Positions 54,601-61,838 of a stretch of 64,000 nt of DNA are shown here, one piece after another; the first letter of the stretch is position 1, and each line of letters opens with the position of its first letter. The translations under genes were made by a program, and so were the position numbers. The stretch covers positions 62,001-126,000 of the forward strand of contig DDEN01000022.1 of NCBI GenBank assembly GCA_002336115.1, in the 5' to 3' direction. Under the pieces are notes generated by a model. That model was given only the letters and a program-made list of their open reading frames with translations, searched no databases and was not told the DNA's origin. This stretch comes from Chitinophagaceae bacterium UBA1953 (GTDB lineage Bacteria > Bacteroidota > Bacteroidia > Chitinophagales > Chitinophagaceae).

Positions 54601-55119
54601 ACCTAACTGCCTGGCAATATTGTAAAGCCATGCATCCATAAATGTGTACATATCGTCATCCTTCCTCATTTCTTTCATCCACTCATTTCGAGCTAAGTAA
54701 ACCTGCCGTTTTGTTAATCGATCAATATTAAATCCGTACTTTTTCTGAAGTGTTTTTTTTATACGTTCGTAATCTTCTTTATTCACAGAATCTTTAATGT
54801 AACCACTATTATCTTCTTTTGTGAATGACTGAATTAACTGAGTTGACATTTCATCGGGATTAATTTCAATTGCAAAACCTTCCGTTTGTTCAATTGCCTT
54901 ATACAAAGAGTCGCCAAAAAAGAACAATCTTTTATCTGTTAAATGCATAGTACCAAACAGGTAAGAGGGTTTACTCAATCCATTCCCTGTAATTCTCCAC
55001 AATAAAGTTGCAGGATATTTATTTGCTTGTTGATTTACCTGAGAAAAAGAAATTTGGAATTGAAACAAACAAAAAAGCAAACACACAAAGGAAGCTAAAG
55101 CGGTGGTAATTTTTTTCAT
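51646..55119 (-). CDS. TraB/GumN family protein with a very long C-terminal extension
   Basis: An exported protein of 1,157 residues. A signal peptide (MKKITTALASFVCLLFCLFQFQ...FS) is followed by a TraB/GumN domain at about 35-300: YLFGTMHLTD, the EINPDEM block, and closing FAIGAAHLAGDDGVIQLLQKKGF. This family has a metalloprotease-like fold with glutamate and histidine motifs. The remaining 850 residues are not part of the usual family length of about 300. They contain two similar beta-rich units (about 330-460 and 480-600, each with tests such as FFSSFSVNEK and FFNSFQLTD). A helical stretch after 750 looks HEAT-like. Function unknown. Confidence 0.8.
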   Translation of the reverse strand: MKKITTALASFVCLLFCLFQFQISFSQVNQQANKYPATLLWRITGNGLSKPSYLFGTMHLTDKRLFFFGDSLYKAIEQTEGFAIEINPDEMSTQLIQSFTKEDNSGYIKDSVNKEDYERIKKTLQKKYGFNIDRLTKRQVYLARNEWMKEMRKDDDMYTFMDAWLYNIARQLGKWTGGIEDINDQLRLIEKNEADYNFEDLLISKKVMQGGLNQIVEMYLSQDLQSIDRFFNSNIKNKREEWLTSRNLKMVQRIDSIMKLRTGFFAIGAAHLAGDDGVIQLLQKKGFHVEPVFSSKKISPDDYKIQSPVMKWQRFAPADSLYAVSFPSKSATMFAAGNVLKMEMCIDIPTATYYITTSIPNIRKDESKEKLVDEMLKGFTKGGKVLSRKSFNDGVDAGTELLVEREGFMRVRIFTKGNYAFMVIAGHGTKKEMITGEMSDSFFSSFSVNEKNLHQTEGLKTYTNEEDGYSILLPQLPDNVKTETDVNGWRSKSYGVFDMKNGIYFMVMVRSTDAGFYLNGDSNYFSLQRSNWKAMTDEIKEEKYYNLGEFPAMQYDFVIKNNKEKALGKTITINRGNRTYLLLAIIPLGTNADQAVNVFFNSFQLTDYKKANWKTVSSPDGVYSAYVPAPVKFHYKSTAAETKDSSYTYVAYDSLTAVSYELTKVSFVDYYNAASDSAVFYDALATQIEATDSVINTKYLSNGNDKAQEVTLRLKDNQNLRRMRLILHGDTMYIAYAFLHPALINTAEVNRYFDELRILTPGIATTIFSKKTNELLSDLTSGDSIRFAKAADRIDKVEFTKEDLPLLKDAIMKQYDYAERGYYDGIYNSIADVIAELKDSTIVSFVKKKYFSPNLDNEAQKIALLRLLAVTKTKESFLAMKDLLISEPPYTDYLYPLQSQLTDSLQLTRILFPEVMLLSKDSLFIGFTAILANNLLDSSYITTASIKEYEIYFKNAVKKIINEVMDDPEDYDYSITKVAQLLARFNSEEGNAVLQKLILKKKAYINNIVIPELLNNKQVVPKELISSLATDKETRYSFYYRLQQKGLTSFFPVKYASQKFIAESDVYNMANDEDSVEEVVYLTSKLVNFNKEQKRFFLYKVKVGDSWYLGISGGYEMDEKNLLIKDGNDIGGVYWEEEYSSKKVDDFFDKWISEAEE

Positions 55120-55157
55120 TGATATGCTTTATAAAAAAGTACATAATTAAGTTCGAT

Positions 55158-56333
55158 TCATTCAATACTTGAAATTATTATTGCAACTGCGGTTTTTATT
55201 TCTTTTTTTGATATTGTAAGCGGAGGAACAATCCGCATACAATTTGCCCCAAACAAAAACCAATCTGTCAGCACTCCTTTTTCAATACAACGATCAATGA
55301 TTTCTTTATTGGTTTCAAAACTATCAAACTCAATGGCCATCATTAAGCCAACAGAGCGTACTGCTTTTATTTTGGGGTGATGGAGCAATGATAAAAACAG
55401 TTGTTGCTTTTCAGCAACCGCATCAACCAGATTTTCTTCCAGCAAAACCTTCATGGCAGCCATACCTGCTGCGCAGCAAACCGGGTGACCGCCAAATGTT
55501 GTAATATGGCCCAGCACAGGGTTCTCCGTGAGTTTCCACATTAAATTCCTATCGGCTATAAAGGCTCCGAGCGGCATACCTCCACCAAGCGCTTTACCCA
55601 ACAGCAGAATATCAGGAACAATATTAAACTGTTCAAAAGCCCAAAGCGAACCATTGCGGCCAAACCCGCATTGTATTTCATCCAGCACCAACAGTGTTCC
55701 GGTTTGGGTACATCGCTTTCGCAAAGCACTGATCCACTCTTTTTGCGGAGCAATTACACCTGCTTCGGCCTGCACTGTTTCAGCAATTACGCAGGCTGTG
55801 CCGGATGTAATCAGTTCAAGATCTGCAAACGAATTATATACAGCATGCTCTACACCAGGCAGCAAAGGCCTGTAAGCAGTGCGCCAGTATTCATCGCCAA
55901 TAATACTCAAAGCCCCGTGTGTACTTCCATGATAGCTGTTCTTAAATGCAACAATTCCGGCACGGCCTGTTACACGTTTTGCCAGTTTCATAGCACCTTC
56001 AACAGCTTCTGCACCTGAATTGGTAAAGTACACAGAGTTAAGGGTTGAAGGAAGATAATCGGTAAGCAGTTTTGCATATTGCACCTGCGGACTTTGCACA
56101 AACTCGCCATACACCAGCAGGTGCATGTACTGAGCGAGTTGCTGATGAACCGCTTCAATTACTTTCGGATGCCTGTGGCCTATATTACAAACACTAACAC
56201 CGGCAATCAGATCAATATATTCCTTTCCGGAAACATCATACAGCCTGCATCCCTCAGCTTTTTCAATTTCAAGAGCCAGTGGTGCCGGCGAAGTTTGAGC
56301 CACATGTTTTAAAAAAAGTTCCCGCTGTGTCAT
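55158..56333 (-). CDS. Class III aminotransferase (acetylornithine/GABA-type)
   Basis: A PLP-dependent enzyme of 391 residues. PLP-binding motifs are seen as NSGAEAVEGAMKLAKRVTGR, the aspartate in LLVLDEIQCGFGRNG and the catalytic lysine in LLLGKALGGGMPLGAF. It resembles acetylornithine, ornithine or other 'aspartate aminotransferase family' proteins. Its specificity is not readable and it has no amino-acid pathway neighbours. The ATG at 56333 lies five bases after a full -7 promoter box. Confidence 0.85.
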   Translation of the reverse strand: MTQRELFLKHVAQTSPAPLALEIEKAEGCRLYDVSGKEYIDLIAGVSVCNIGHRHPKVIEAVHQQLAQYMHLLVYGEFVQSPQVQYAKLLTDYLPSTLNSVYFTNSGAEAVEGAMKLAKRVTGRAGIVAFKNSYHGSTHGALSIIGDEYWRTAYRPLLPGVEHAVYNSFADLELITSGTACVIAETVQAEAGVIAPQKEWISALRKRCTQTGTLLVLDEIQCGFGRNGSLWAFEQFNIVPDILLLGKALGGGMPLGAFIADRNLMWKLTENPVLGHITTFGGHPVCCAAGMAAMKVLLEENLVDAVAEKQQLFLSLLHHPKIKAVRSVGLMMAIEFDSFETNKEIIDRCIEKGVLTDWFLFGANCMRIVPPLTISKKEIKTAVAIIISSIE

Positions 56334-56338
56334 ACATG

Positions 56339-56346
56339 CAAAAGTA
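56339..56346 (-). promoter_or_regulatory. -7 promoter box of the aminotransferase
   Basis: TACTTTTG on the minus strand matches TAnnTTTG, five bases before the ATG. At the -33 position only a T-run is seen. A leaderless or near-leaderless transcript is predicted. Confidence 0.55.
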
Positions 56347-56460
56347 ATTGCAAAGGAGTTTCGGAAAAAGACTGATTCCCTTGCATGTTAAAAGAAAATA
56401 TTCTGATTCAATTATTATGCAACCCGCAAAAACATTGCGAAATTTGTGCTGAATCAATCA

Positions 56461-57003
56461 ATGTACCTCATGCCTGTTATTCTTCCTGTAGAAGGTATTT
56501 CGCCAAAGTTTGGCGAAAATTGTTTTATAGCTCCCAATGCTACTATTGTAGGGGATGTTATTTGCGGCAACAACTGTAGTTTCTGGTTCAATGCCGTTGT
56601 AAGAGGCGATGTAAACAGCATAAGACTTGGCAATAAAGTAAACATCCAGGACGGGGCAATTTTGCATGCCACATACCAAAAAACGAAAACAATCGTTGGT
56701 AATAATGTAAGCATAGGCCATAATGCCATTGTTCATGGCTGCACACTGCATGATAATGTGCTGATAGGAATGGGAGCAATAGTTATGGACAATACGGTTG
56801 TACACAGTAATTCAATTATTGCAGCGGGTGCCGTGGTACTTGAGGGCACGGTTGTTGAAGCAGGAACAATTTATGCCGGAGTGCCGGCTAAGAAAGTGAA
56901 AGATATAAGTGAAGAACTGATCCACGGCGAAATAGACAGAATTGCCAATAATTATTTAAAATATTCAGGATGGTTTAAAGATGTATTAACAGAAAAACAA
57001 TAA
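56461..57003 (+). CDS. Gamma carbonic anhydrase-like hexapeptide protein
   Basis: A left-handed beta-helix protein of 180 residues with hexapeptide repeats (GDVICGNNCSFWFNAVVRGDVNSIRLG...). The three zinc histidines of gamma carbonic anhydrase are in place: one in ILHAT and two in IGHNAIVHGC. I start at the ATG at 56461 (MYLMPVILPVEG); the ATG at 56470 is equally possible. The GTG at 56446 lies in a GAAATTTG promoter-like box. The closest relatives are YrdA/PaaY-like proteins, whose carbonic anhydrase activity varies. Confidence 0.85.
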   Translation: MYLMPVILPVEGISPKFGENCFIAPNATIVGDVICGNNCSFWFNAVVRGDVNSIRLGNKVNIQDGAILHATYQKTKTIVGNNVSIGHNAIVHGCTLHDNVLIGMGAIVMDNTVVHSNSIIAAGAVVLEGTVVEAGTIYAGVPAKKVKDISEELIHGEIDRIANNYLKYSGWFKDVLTEKQ

Positions 57004-57049
57004 ACCGGTATAAAGATTGAGCAATATCCAAATGAATAAACTTTTTCAC

Positions 57050-57223
57050 ATGAAAGCATTAACCAAAGCAACTTTTTTTCTCTTCATGTTGTCTCTGTTA
57101 TTGAGTTGTAATGTATTTCGCCGTACACCAAAAGAGGGATGTCCAAGCAATGGAAAAAATGTAGGTGCAGAAAAAATTCTGGGTGGCGAAAAAGTAAAAA
57201 AAGCCAAACGTTTCAACAGTTAA
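57050..57223 (+). CDS. Small lipoprotein
   Basis: A 57-residue protein with a lipoprotein signal (MKALTKATFFLFMLSLLLSC, lipobox LLSC) and a short basic tail with one more cysteine (KEGCPSNGKNVGAEK). I start at the ATG at 57050; the ATG at 57032 would add MNKLFH. It follows the carbonic anhydrase gene by 46 bp and may share its transcript. No family known. Confidence 0.6.
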   Translation: MKALTKATFFLFMLSLLLSCNVFRRTPKEGCPSNGKNVGAEKILGGEKVKKAKRFNS

Positions 57224-57269
57224 TAAAAGGATACTAACAGAAATCAATATCACCAAAAAAATCACCACT

Positions 57270-57584
57270 ATGAACCCCACAGTACGACACCACGGAGGAT
57301 ATAACGAGGCCGTTCTTGACGAAGAGGCCAGTTATGAAAATTTTCTGCACTGGGCAGATTTACTTGCCGACAGGCTGAAAATTTCATTTACTAAAAAACT
57401 CGATGACTTTGAGGCACTTTATTGGGATTTCCTGTATAAAGGAACTGCTCTTACTCTCAGCTTTAACATCTTTAATGGCGTTTCTGTTTTCCCTTCGCTG
57501 GAAGAAAAAAGCAACCATTTTGAAAATGATGCTATAACCGAACTGGTAGATGCTTTAAAAGACGCAGATCCTGAGCAGGTGTAA
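57270..57584 (+). CDS. Hypothetical acidic protein
   Basis: A 104-residue soluble acidic protein (MNPTVRHHGGYNEAVLDEEASYENFLHWADLLADRL...). It has an alpha-beta pattern and no motif I recognise. It is 46 bp after the small lipoprotein on the same strand and convergent with rsgA. The good start and steady codon use support a real gene. Confidence 0.65.
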   Translation: MNPTVRHHGGYNEAVLDEEASYENFLHWADLLADRLKISFTKKLDDFEALYWDFLYKGTALTLSFNIFNGVSVFPSLEEKSNHFENDAITELVDALKDADPEQV

Positions 57585-57599
57585 TGAAACAATCTTTAC

Positions 57600-58535
57600 T
57601 TAATAATTCTTTTCTTCAATTGTAGCCAGTATTCCGCAATAGCTGATATAGCGGAGGGGGTGTATTTTTTCTGTTGATACGGCTGCCTTTACCGCACATC
57701 CGGGTTCTTCAAGGTGTAAGCAATTATTAAACTGGCAATCATTAATCAGCACACGCATTTCGGGAAAATAGTGCGACAATTCCTGTTTGGTTATATCAAC
57801 AAGCCCGAATTCTTTTACGCCGGGTGTATCAATAATTTTTCCGCCAAACGGCAAATCAAACATCTCAGCAAAAGTTGTAGTGTGCATTCCCTTACCACTC
57901 CATCCGCTTATTTCTTCAGTTCTTAATTGCAATTCCGGCAAAACGGCATTAATAAAAGTTGATTTGCCAACTCCTGAATGCCCACTTATCAACGTTACTT
58001 TATCTTTCAGCACATTTACCACTTCTCCTAATCCTTCGTTCTTTTCCATTGAAATCAGGAACACTTTATACCCGATTGCTTCATACATATCCTTCCACTC
58101 CCGGTATTGTTCCATTTCCTTGCTGCGGTACACATCCGACTTATTGAAAACAATAATGCCGGGTATATGATAGGCTTCTGAAGCAATGAGGAAACGATCA
58201 ATAAATCCCTGTGAAGTGCGGGGCTCTCTCAATGTTGCAAACAACATACTCTGGTCAAGGTTTGCTCCAACAATATGATGCTGGTATTTGCGGTGTGGAC
58301 TTTGCCGGTTAATGTAATTGCGCCGTTCATGAATTTCTGTAATCACCGCATTTGTATCCTTACCGTTTGCATCGGTTTCAAATTCAAGTTCCACTTCATC
58401 GCCCACGGCAATGGGGTTTGTGGAAGTAATATCATCAACCTTGAACTTTCCTTTTATTCTTGACTGCACAACTTTCCCATCCACTGTTTTTACAGTGTAC
58501 CAGCTTCCGGTTGATTTATATATCAATGCTTTCAT
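57600..58535 (-). CDS. rsgA: Ribosome small subunit-dependent GTPase A
   Basis: A GTPase that matures the 30S subunit, 311 residues. It has an N-terminal OB fold (about 1-70) and a circularly permuted GTPase with NKSD first (IVFNKSDV), then G1 GHSGVGKST and G3 DTPGV. A C-terminal zinc finger follows, CQFNNCLHLEEPGC with the H. This permuted order is diagnostic of RsgA. A near-consensus box TTTCTTTG (58543-58550, minus) lies seven bases before the ATG. It is 120 bp downstream of batA on the same strand. Confidence 0.95.
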   Translation of the reverse strand: MKALIYKSTGSWYTVKTVDGKVVQSRIKGKFKVDDITSTNPIAVGDEVELEFETDANGKDTNAVITEIHERRNYINRQSPHRKYQHHIVGANLDQSMLFATLREPRTSQGFIDRFLIASEAYHIPGIIVFNKSDVYRSKEMEQYREWKDMYEAIGYKVFLISMEKNEGLGEVVNVLKDKVTLISGHSGVGKSTFINAVLPELQLRTEEISGWSGKGMHTTTFAEMFDLPFGGKIIDTPGVKEFGLVDITKQELSHYFPEMRVLINDCQFNNCLHLEEPGCAVKAAVSTEKIHPLRYISYCGILATIEEKNY

Positions 58536-58655
58536 GCAAATGCAAAGAAAAGAAAATAGTCTGTACGAAGATTTAATGATTAAACAGATTGGCTATGTAG
58601 GAAAAGGTTACTAACATCACAACGTCTTAACACTGGCGCCAATCCATCGTAATAA

Positions 58656-59621
58656 CTATGGGAATTTTTTCAACACTTTATACCTTAACCAAACTTCAAT
58701 TAACATCAACACGATTGCGGCAATTGCAAATGGATAAAACTGTTCGGCATAACGGGCAAAACTGCTGGTTTCAACTTTCGTTTTCTCCAGCTTATCAATC
58801 TGGCTGTAAATAAAAGACAAACTTGCATTATCGGTTGCCCTGAAATACAATGCTCCCGTTTCGGATGCAATGCTTTTGAGCATGTCTTCATTAATTGCAT
58901 GCCCGTTGGTAAACGGGCTAACTCCAATGGTATAAACTTTTATTCTATAATACTTCGCCAGCTCTTTGGCTGTGTTGGGATCAATTAAACCTGCATTATT
59001 TTCACCATCTGTTAATAGTATAATGACTTTGCTCTTTGTTTTTACCCGCTTTAACCGTTCAACACTTGTTGCAAGCCCTGAACCAATGGCAGTTTTATCG
59101 GGATCAAGAATTCCGTTTACATTACTCACTGCTTTTATTTGTGAAATAAGCATTGCATAATCGTTTGTAAGCGGGCATTGTGTAAATGATTCTCCCCCAA
59201 AAATCACCAGCCCTATTCTGTCGGTTTTGCGTTCATTCACAAATTCAATTGCCACCTGCTTAGCCGCTTCAAGCCTTGTGGGAGCAAAATCAGTTCCGCT
59301 CATTGTGCCACTCACATCAAGACAAAGAACAATGTCAATTCCTTCTCCTTCTATTCTCTCCTGGTTACTTCTTGATTGCGGCCTTGCAATTGCAATTATC
59401 AACAATGCAATTGCAAGTAAACGGAGTAAAAAAGGCACATGCCGCAATATATTGCGTGATGATGCCCATTTACGGTAAATGCCAAGTGTTGAAACTGTTA
59501 CCGCAGATGAGTTTTGCGTATTTTTCAACACATACCAAACAATCAAAACCGGCAACAAGAGTAATGACCACAACAGGTATGGATAAGCAAAACTGATATG
59601 TTGGTACCATTCATTAAGCAT
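58656..59621 (-). CDS. batA: BatA-like von Willebrand A membrane protein
   Basis: A 321-residue protein with two N-terminal helices (YLLWSLLLLPVLIVWYVL, VPFLLRLLAIALLIIAIARPQS). The VWA domain at about 85-285 has MIDAS residues DVSGTMSG and LLTDGENNAG. A C-terminal helix follows. BatA proteins belong to the aerotolerance operon of Bacteroidota. The start ATG at 59621 overlaps the preceding gene by eight bases; an alternative ATG at 59630 adds three residues. No batB, batC or batD follows; rsgA is next. Confidence 0.88.
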   Translation of the reverse strand: MLNEWYQHISFAYPYLLWSLLLLPVLIVWYVLKNTQNSSAVTVSTLGIYRKWASSRNILRHVPFLLRLLAIALLIIAIARPQSRSNQERIEGEGIDIVLCLDVSGTMSGTDFAPTRLEAAKQVAIEFVNERKTDRIGLVIFGGESFTQCPLTNDYAMLISQIKAVSNVNGILDPDKTAIGSGLATSVERLKRVKTKSKVIILLTDGENNAGLIDPNTAKELAKYYRIKVYTIGVSPFTNGHAINEDMLKSIASETGALYFRATDNASLSFIYSQIDKLEKTKVETSSFARYAEQFYPFAIAAIVLMLIEVWLRYKVLKKFP

Positions 59622-60507
59622 CTTCAGCAATCTGTTTATCGGTATGGGTAATGATAACTTCAGTTTCCTTCAAAGCATTCATACAATCCTGTTCAGATGC
59701 TGTAAAGCGGGCGAACTTTACAGCATCCGTTAATCGTAAAACCTGTGCCAGATTGATGGATTGTTCACTCGATAAATAAAGTTTCAGTTCCAGCACAAAT
59801 TCATCGGTAGTGAGTTTTGAAAAAGGCTGATGCAGTTTTCGTTCAAAATATTTTTTAACAGCCTGCGATAGTTCGCTGAAGTTCTGTTTTTGCTGAACTT
59901 GATCGGCCCAATCTGCTTTCTTAAGTCTTATAATTGTACGCTCAAAATCCTCAAGCGGTGAAACCGCATCATCCTTCGCTATCTGCTGCATTTTCTTTGC
60001 CTTCCAATTCCTGAACAATATAATCAAAATAACAAGGCTTATAAAAGCAAAGGCAGCAACAATATAACCAATCCAGTTTTGCAATGAATCCACTTCTATA
60101 ACCGGCTTTATATCGTTCATCAGCCGACTACCTGTGGTATCATACTCAACGCTTATTTCTGTTGGTGGAAATTTCAGCAACTGAGGTTTGCCATTTACGT
60201 TGGAAGGAACAATGACAGCAATATTATCAATTGACCAGACTCCGCTATCATAACTGCTGATGGTTATTTCACGTTTCAGTATATCGGCTGTATCGTAACT
60301 GAAGTATTCAAAATGAGGAATTGAATCAGGAATAACCCACTTTATTTCTGCATTACGTTCAATGGCCCGCAGTTCAAGTGTTAATTTCAACGGTTCGCCT
60401 ATCAGTATTTTTTCTTTATCACTTGTAACAACAGGAGTTATCTGGGCATACGATGTAATGCCAATAAAAAAACAAATCAACCATATTACTAATTCCTTTC
60501 TATTCAT
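59614..60507 (-). CDS. Exported DUF4381/BatD-like membrane protein
   Basis: A 297-residue protein with signal peptide MNRKELVIWLICFFIGITSYA. A periplasmic beta domain (about 22-145, IGEPLKLTLELRAIERNAEIKW) is followed by one membrane helix (about 148-170) and a cytosolic helical domain. The layout, and the place between DUF58 and batA, fits DUF4381 or a short BatD-like protein. It overlaps the DUF58 gene by four bases and batA by eight, so translation is coupled. Role within the operon unproven. Confidence 0.75.
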   Translation of the reverse strand: MNRKELVIWLICFFIGITSYAQITPVVTSDKEKILIGEPLKLTLELRAIERNAEIKWVIPDSIPHFEYFSYDTADILKREITISSYDSGVWSIDNIAVIVPSNVNGKPQLLKFPPTEISVEYDTTGSRLMNDIKPVIEVDSLQNWIGYIVAAFAFISLVILIILFRNWKAKKMQQIAKDDAVSPLEDFERTIIRLKKADWADQVQQKQNFSELSQAVKKYFERKLHQPFSKLTTDEFVLELKLYLSSEQSINLAQVLRLTDAVKFARFTASEQDCMNALKETEVIITHTDKQIAEDA

Positions 60508-61376
60508 CTGCTCCTGTTAATAAAAAATTTCTGTAACACTTTTACATAATCATCGCCAGCACGCATGTGCAACAAATCGGCCCCGGCTTTACGGAAAACA
60601 TCTTTTACATAATCATTATGACGGTGAAAATCCTTTTCATACTCAAACCTCACTTTTGGATTGGATGTTTCAATCAGTCGCTGTTCTCCGGTTTCAGCAT
60701 CAACAACCTGCAAAGGGCCAATATCCGGCAACTGCATATCAAGCTGATCGTAAATTTTAATCCCGATCACATCATGTTTTTTTGCTGCTACACGCAAGGC
60801 ATCTTCAAAACCATTTCCTAAAAAATCACTGATTAAAAAACAAATACTTCTCCTCCGGTTCAGGTTATTAAACATTCTGAAAGCATCAGTATAATTTGTT
60901 TGTTTTGAAACAGCATCATTTGTAAGCATTTCACGAACAATATACAATGTGTGCTGCTTTGCTTTTTTGGGAGCAATAAACTTCTTTACTTTATCGCCAA
61001 ATAAAATAGCCCCTACTTTATCGTTGTTATTTACTGCAGAAAAAGCAAGCACTGCGGTTATTTCAGTAATCAGATCTTTTTTGCGCTGAAAATGCGTTCC
61101 AAAGCTTACGCTTGCACTGTTATCAATCATTAAAAAAACGCTCAGTTCCCGTTCTTCTTCAAAAACCTTGCTGTAAGGATGGGCATAACGGGCACTCACA
61201 TTCCAGTCGATAAACCGTACATCATCTCCTGGTTGGTATTCCCTTACTTCTTTATAGCTCATACCCTGACCTTTAAAAGCAGAATGATACTCGCCGGTAA
61301 ACATGTGATTGGTGAGCCGCTTGCTTTTAATTTCAAGTACACGTACTTTTTTTAATATTTCTTCAGTAGTTAACAT
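60504..61376 (-). CDS. DUF58 domain protein
   Basis: A 290-residue soluble protein with the DUF58 core YQPGDDVRFIDWNVSARYAHPYSKVFEEERE, followed by a VWA-like stretch (MIDNSASVSFG). DUF58 proteins accompany MoxR ATPases and VWA proteins and may act as adaptors. The start ATG is two bases from the left inverted repeat of the four-helix-bundle unit, so any promoter or coupling to moxR has been separated by that unit. Confidence 0.9.
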   Translation of the reverse strand: MLTTEEILKKVRVLEIKSKRLTNHMFTGEYHSAFKGQGMSYKEVREYQPGDDVRFIDWNVSARYAHPYSKVFEEERELSVFLMIDNSASVSFGTHFQRKKDLITEITAVLAFSAVNNNDKVGAILFGDKVKKFIAPKKAKQHTLYIVREMLTNDAVSKQTNYTDAFRMFNNLNRRRSICFLISDFLGNGFEDALRVAAKKHDVIGIKIYDQLDMQLPDIGPLQVVDAETGEQRLIETSNPKVRFEYEKDFHRHNDYVKDVFRKAGADLLHMRAGDDYVKVLQKFFINRSR

Positions 61377-61377
61377 A

Positions 61378-61396
61378 GTTGACAGATGACCGATGG
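61378..61396. repeat. Left inverted repeat of the four-helix-bundle unit
   Basis: GTTGACAGATGACCGATGG. It matches the reverse complement of 61807-61825 (GTTGATTGATGACCGTTGA) at 15 of 19 positions. It lies between the DUF58 start and the four-helix-bundle gene. Confidence 0.6.
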
Positions 61397-61416
61397 TTGT
61401 TGGCCGTGGATCATCC

Positions 61417-61782
61417 TTATTTTAAAGTCGCTTTTTCAATATAGTTTATATATCCATTTAATAATTGCAATGCTTTTTCAAGTAATGCAGATATTTTTTG
61501 CAGATTTTCGTTTGTTATAATCTCAACCATCAATGCAATATTTAACTGCGTTCCCAATTCATACAAAGAGCCTCTTGCAATATGCAGAAACTGAAGTGTA
61601 TCTTTTTTGTACTGTCGCCCTATCCCCTCAGCAATGTTTGAAGGAACAGAAACAGCAGACTGTCTTGTTTGAGAAGTTAGTCCGTATATTTCTTCCTCCG
61701 GATATTCTTTGGTCATAGCATACACTTCTTTTACTAATTCCATTGAAACTTTCCAGACATCTAACGATTGGTATTTCGTCAT
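61417..61782 (-). CDS. Four-helix-bundle protein (23S rRNA intervening-sequence type)
   Basis: A 121-residue all-alpha protein of the S23/four helix bundle family: LDVWKVSMELVKEVYAMTKEYP, then the family hallmark LTSQTRQSAVSVPSNIAEG and the FLHIARGSLYELGTQL block. Some members are encoded inside 23S rRNA intervening sequences. This one is a lone gene in the moxR-DUF58 gap, where most operons have no gene. Inverted repeats on either side suggest it arrived as a unit. Function unknown. Confidence 0.9.
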   Translation of the reverse strand: MTKYQSLDVWKVSMELVKEVYAMTKEYPEEEIYGLTSQTRQSAVSVPSNIAEGIGRQYKKDTLQFLHIARGSLYELGTQLNIALMVEIITNENLQKISALLEKALQLLNGYINYIEKATLK

Positions 61783-61806
61783 AGCTTAAAATTTGAAGGT
61801 AACCGG

Positions 61807-61825
61807 TCAACGGTCATCAATCAAC
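61807..61825. repeat. Right inverted repeat of the four-helix-bundle unit
   Basis: TCAACGGTCATCAATCAAC, the partner of 61378-61396, 13 bases from the moxR stop codon at 61839 and 24 bases before the four-helix-bundle gene start on that strand. Confidence 0.6.
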
Positions 61826-61838
61826 TAACAACGTAACT

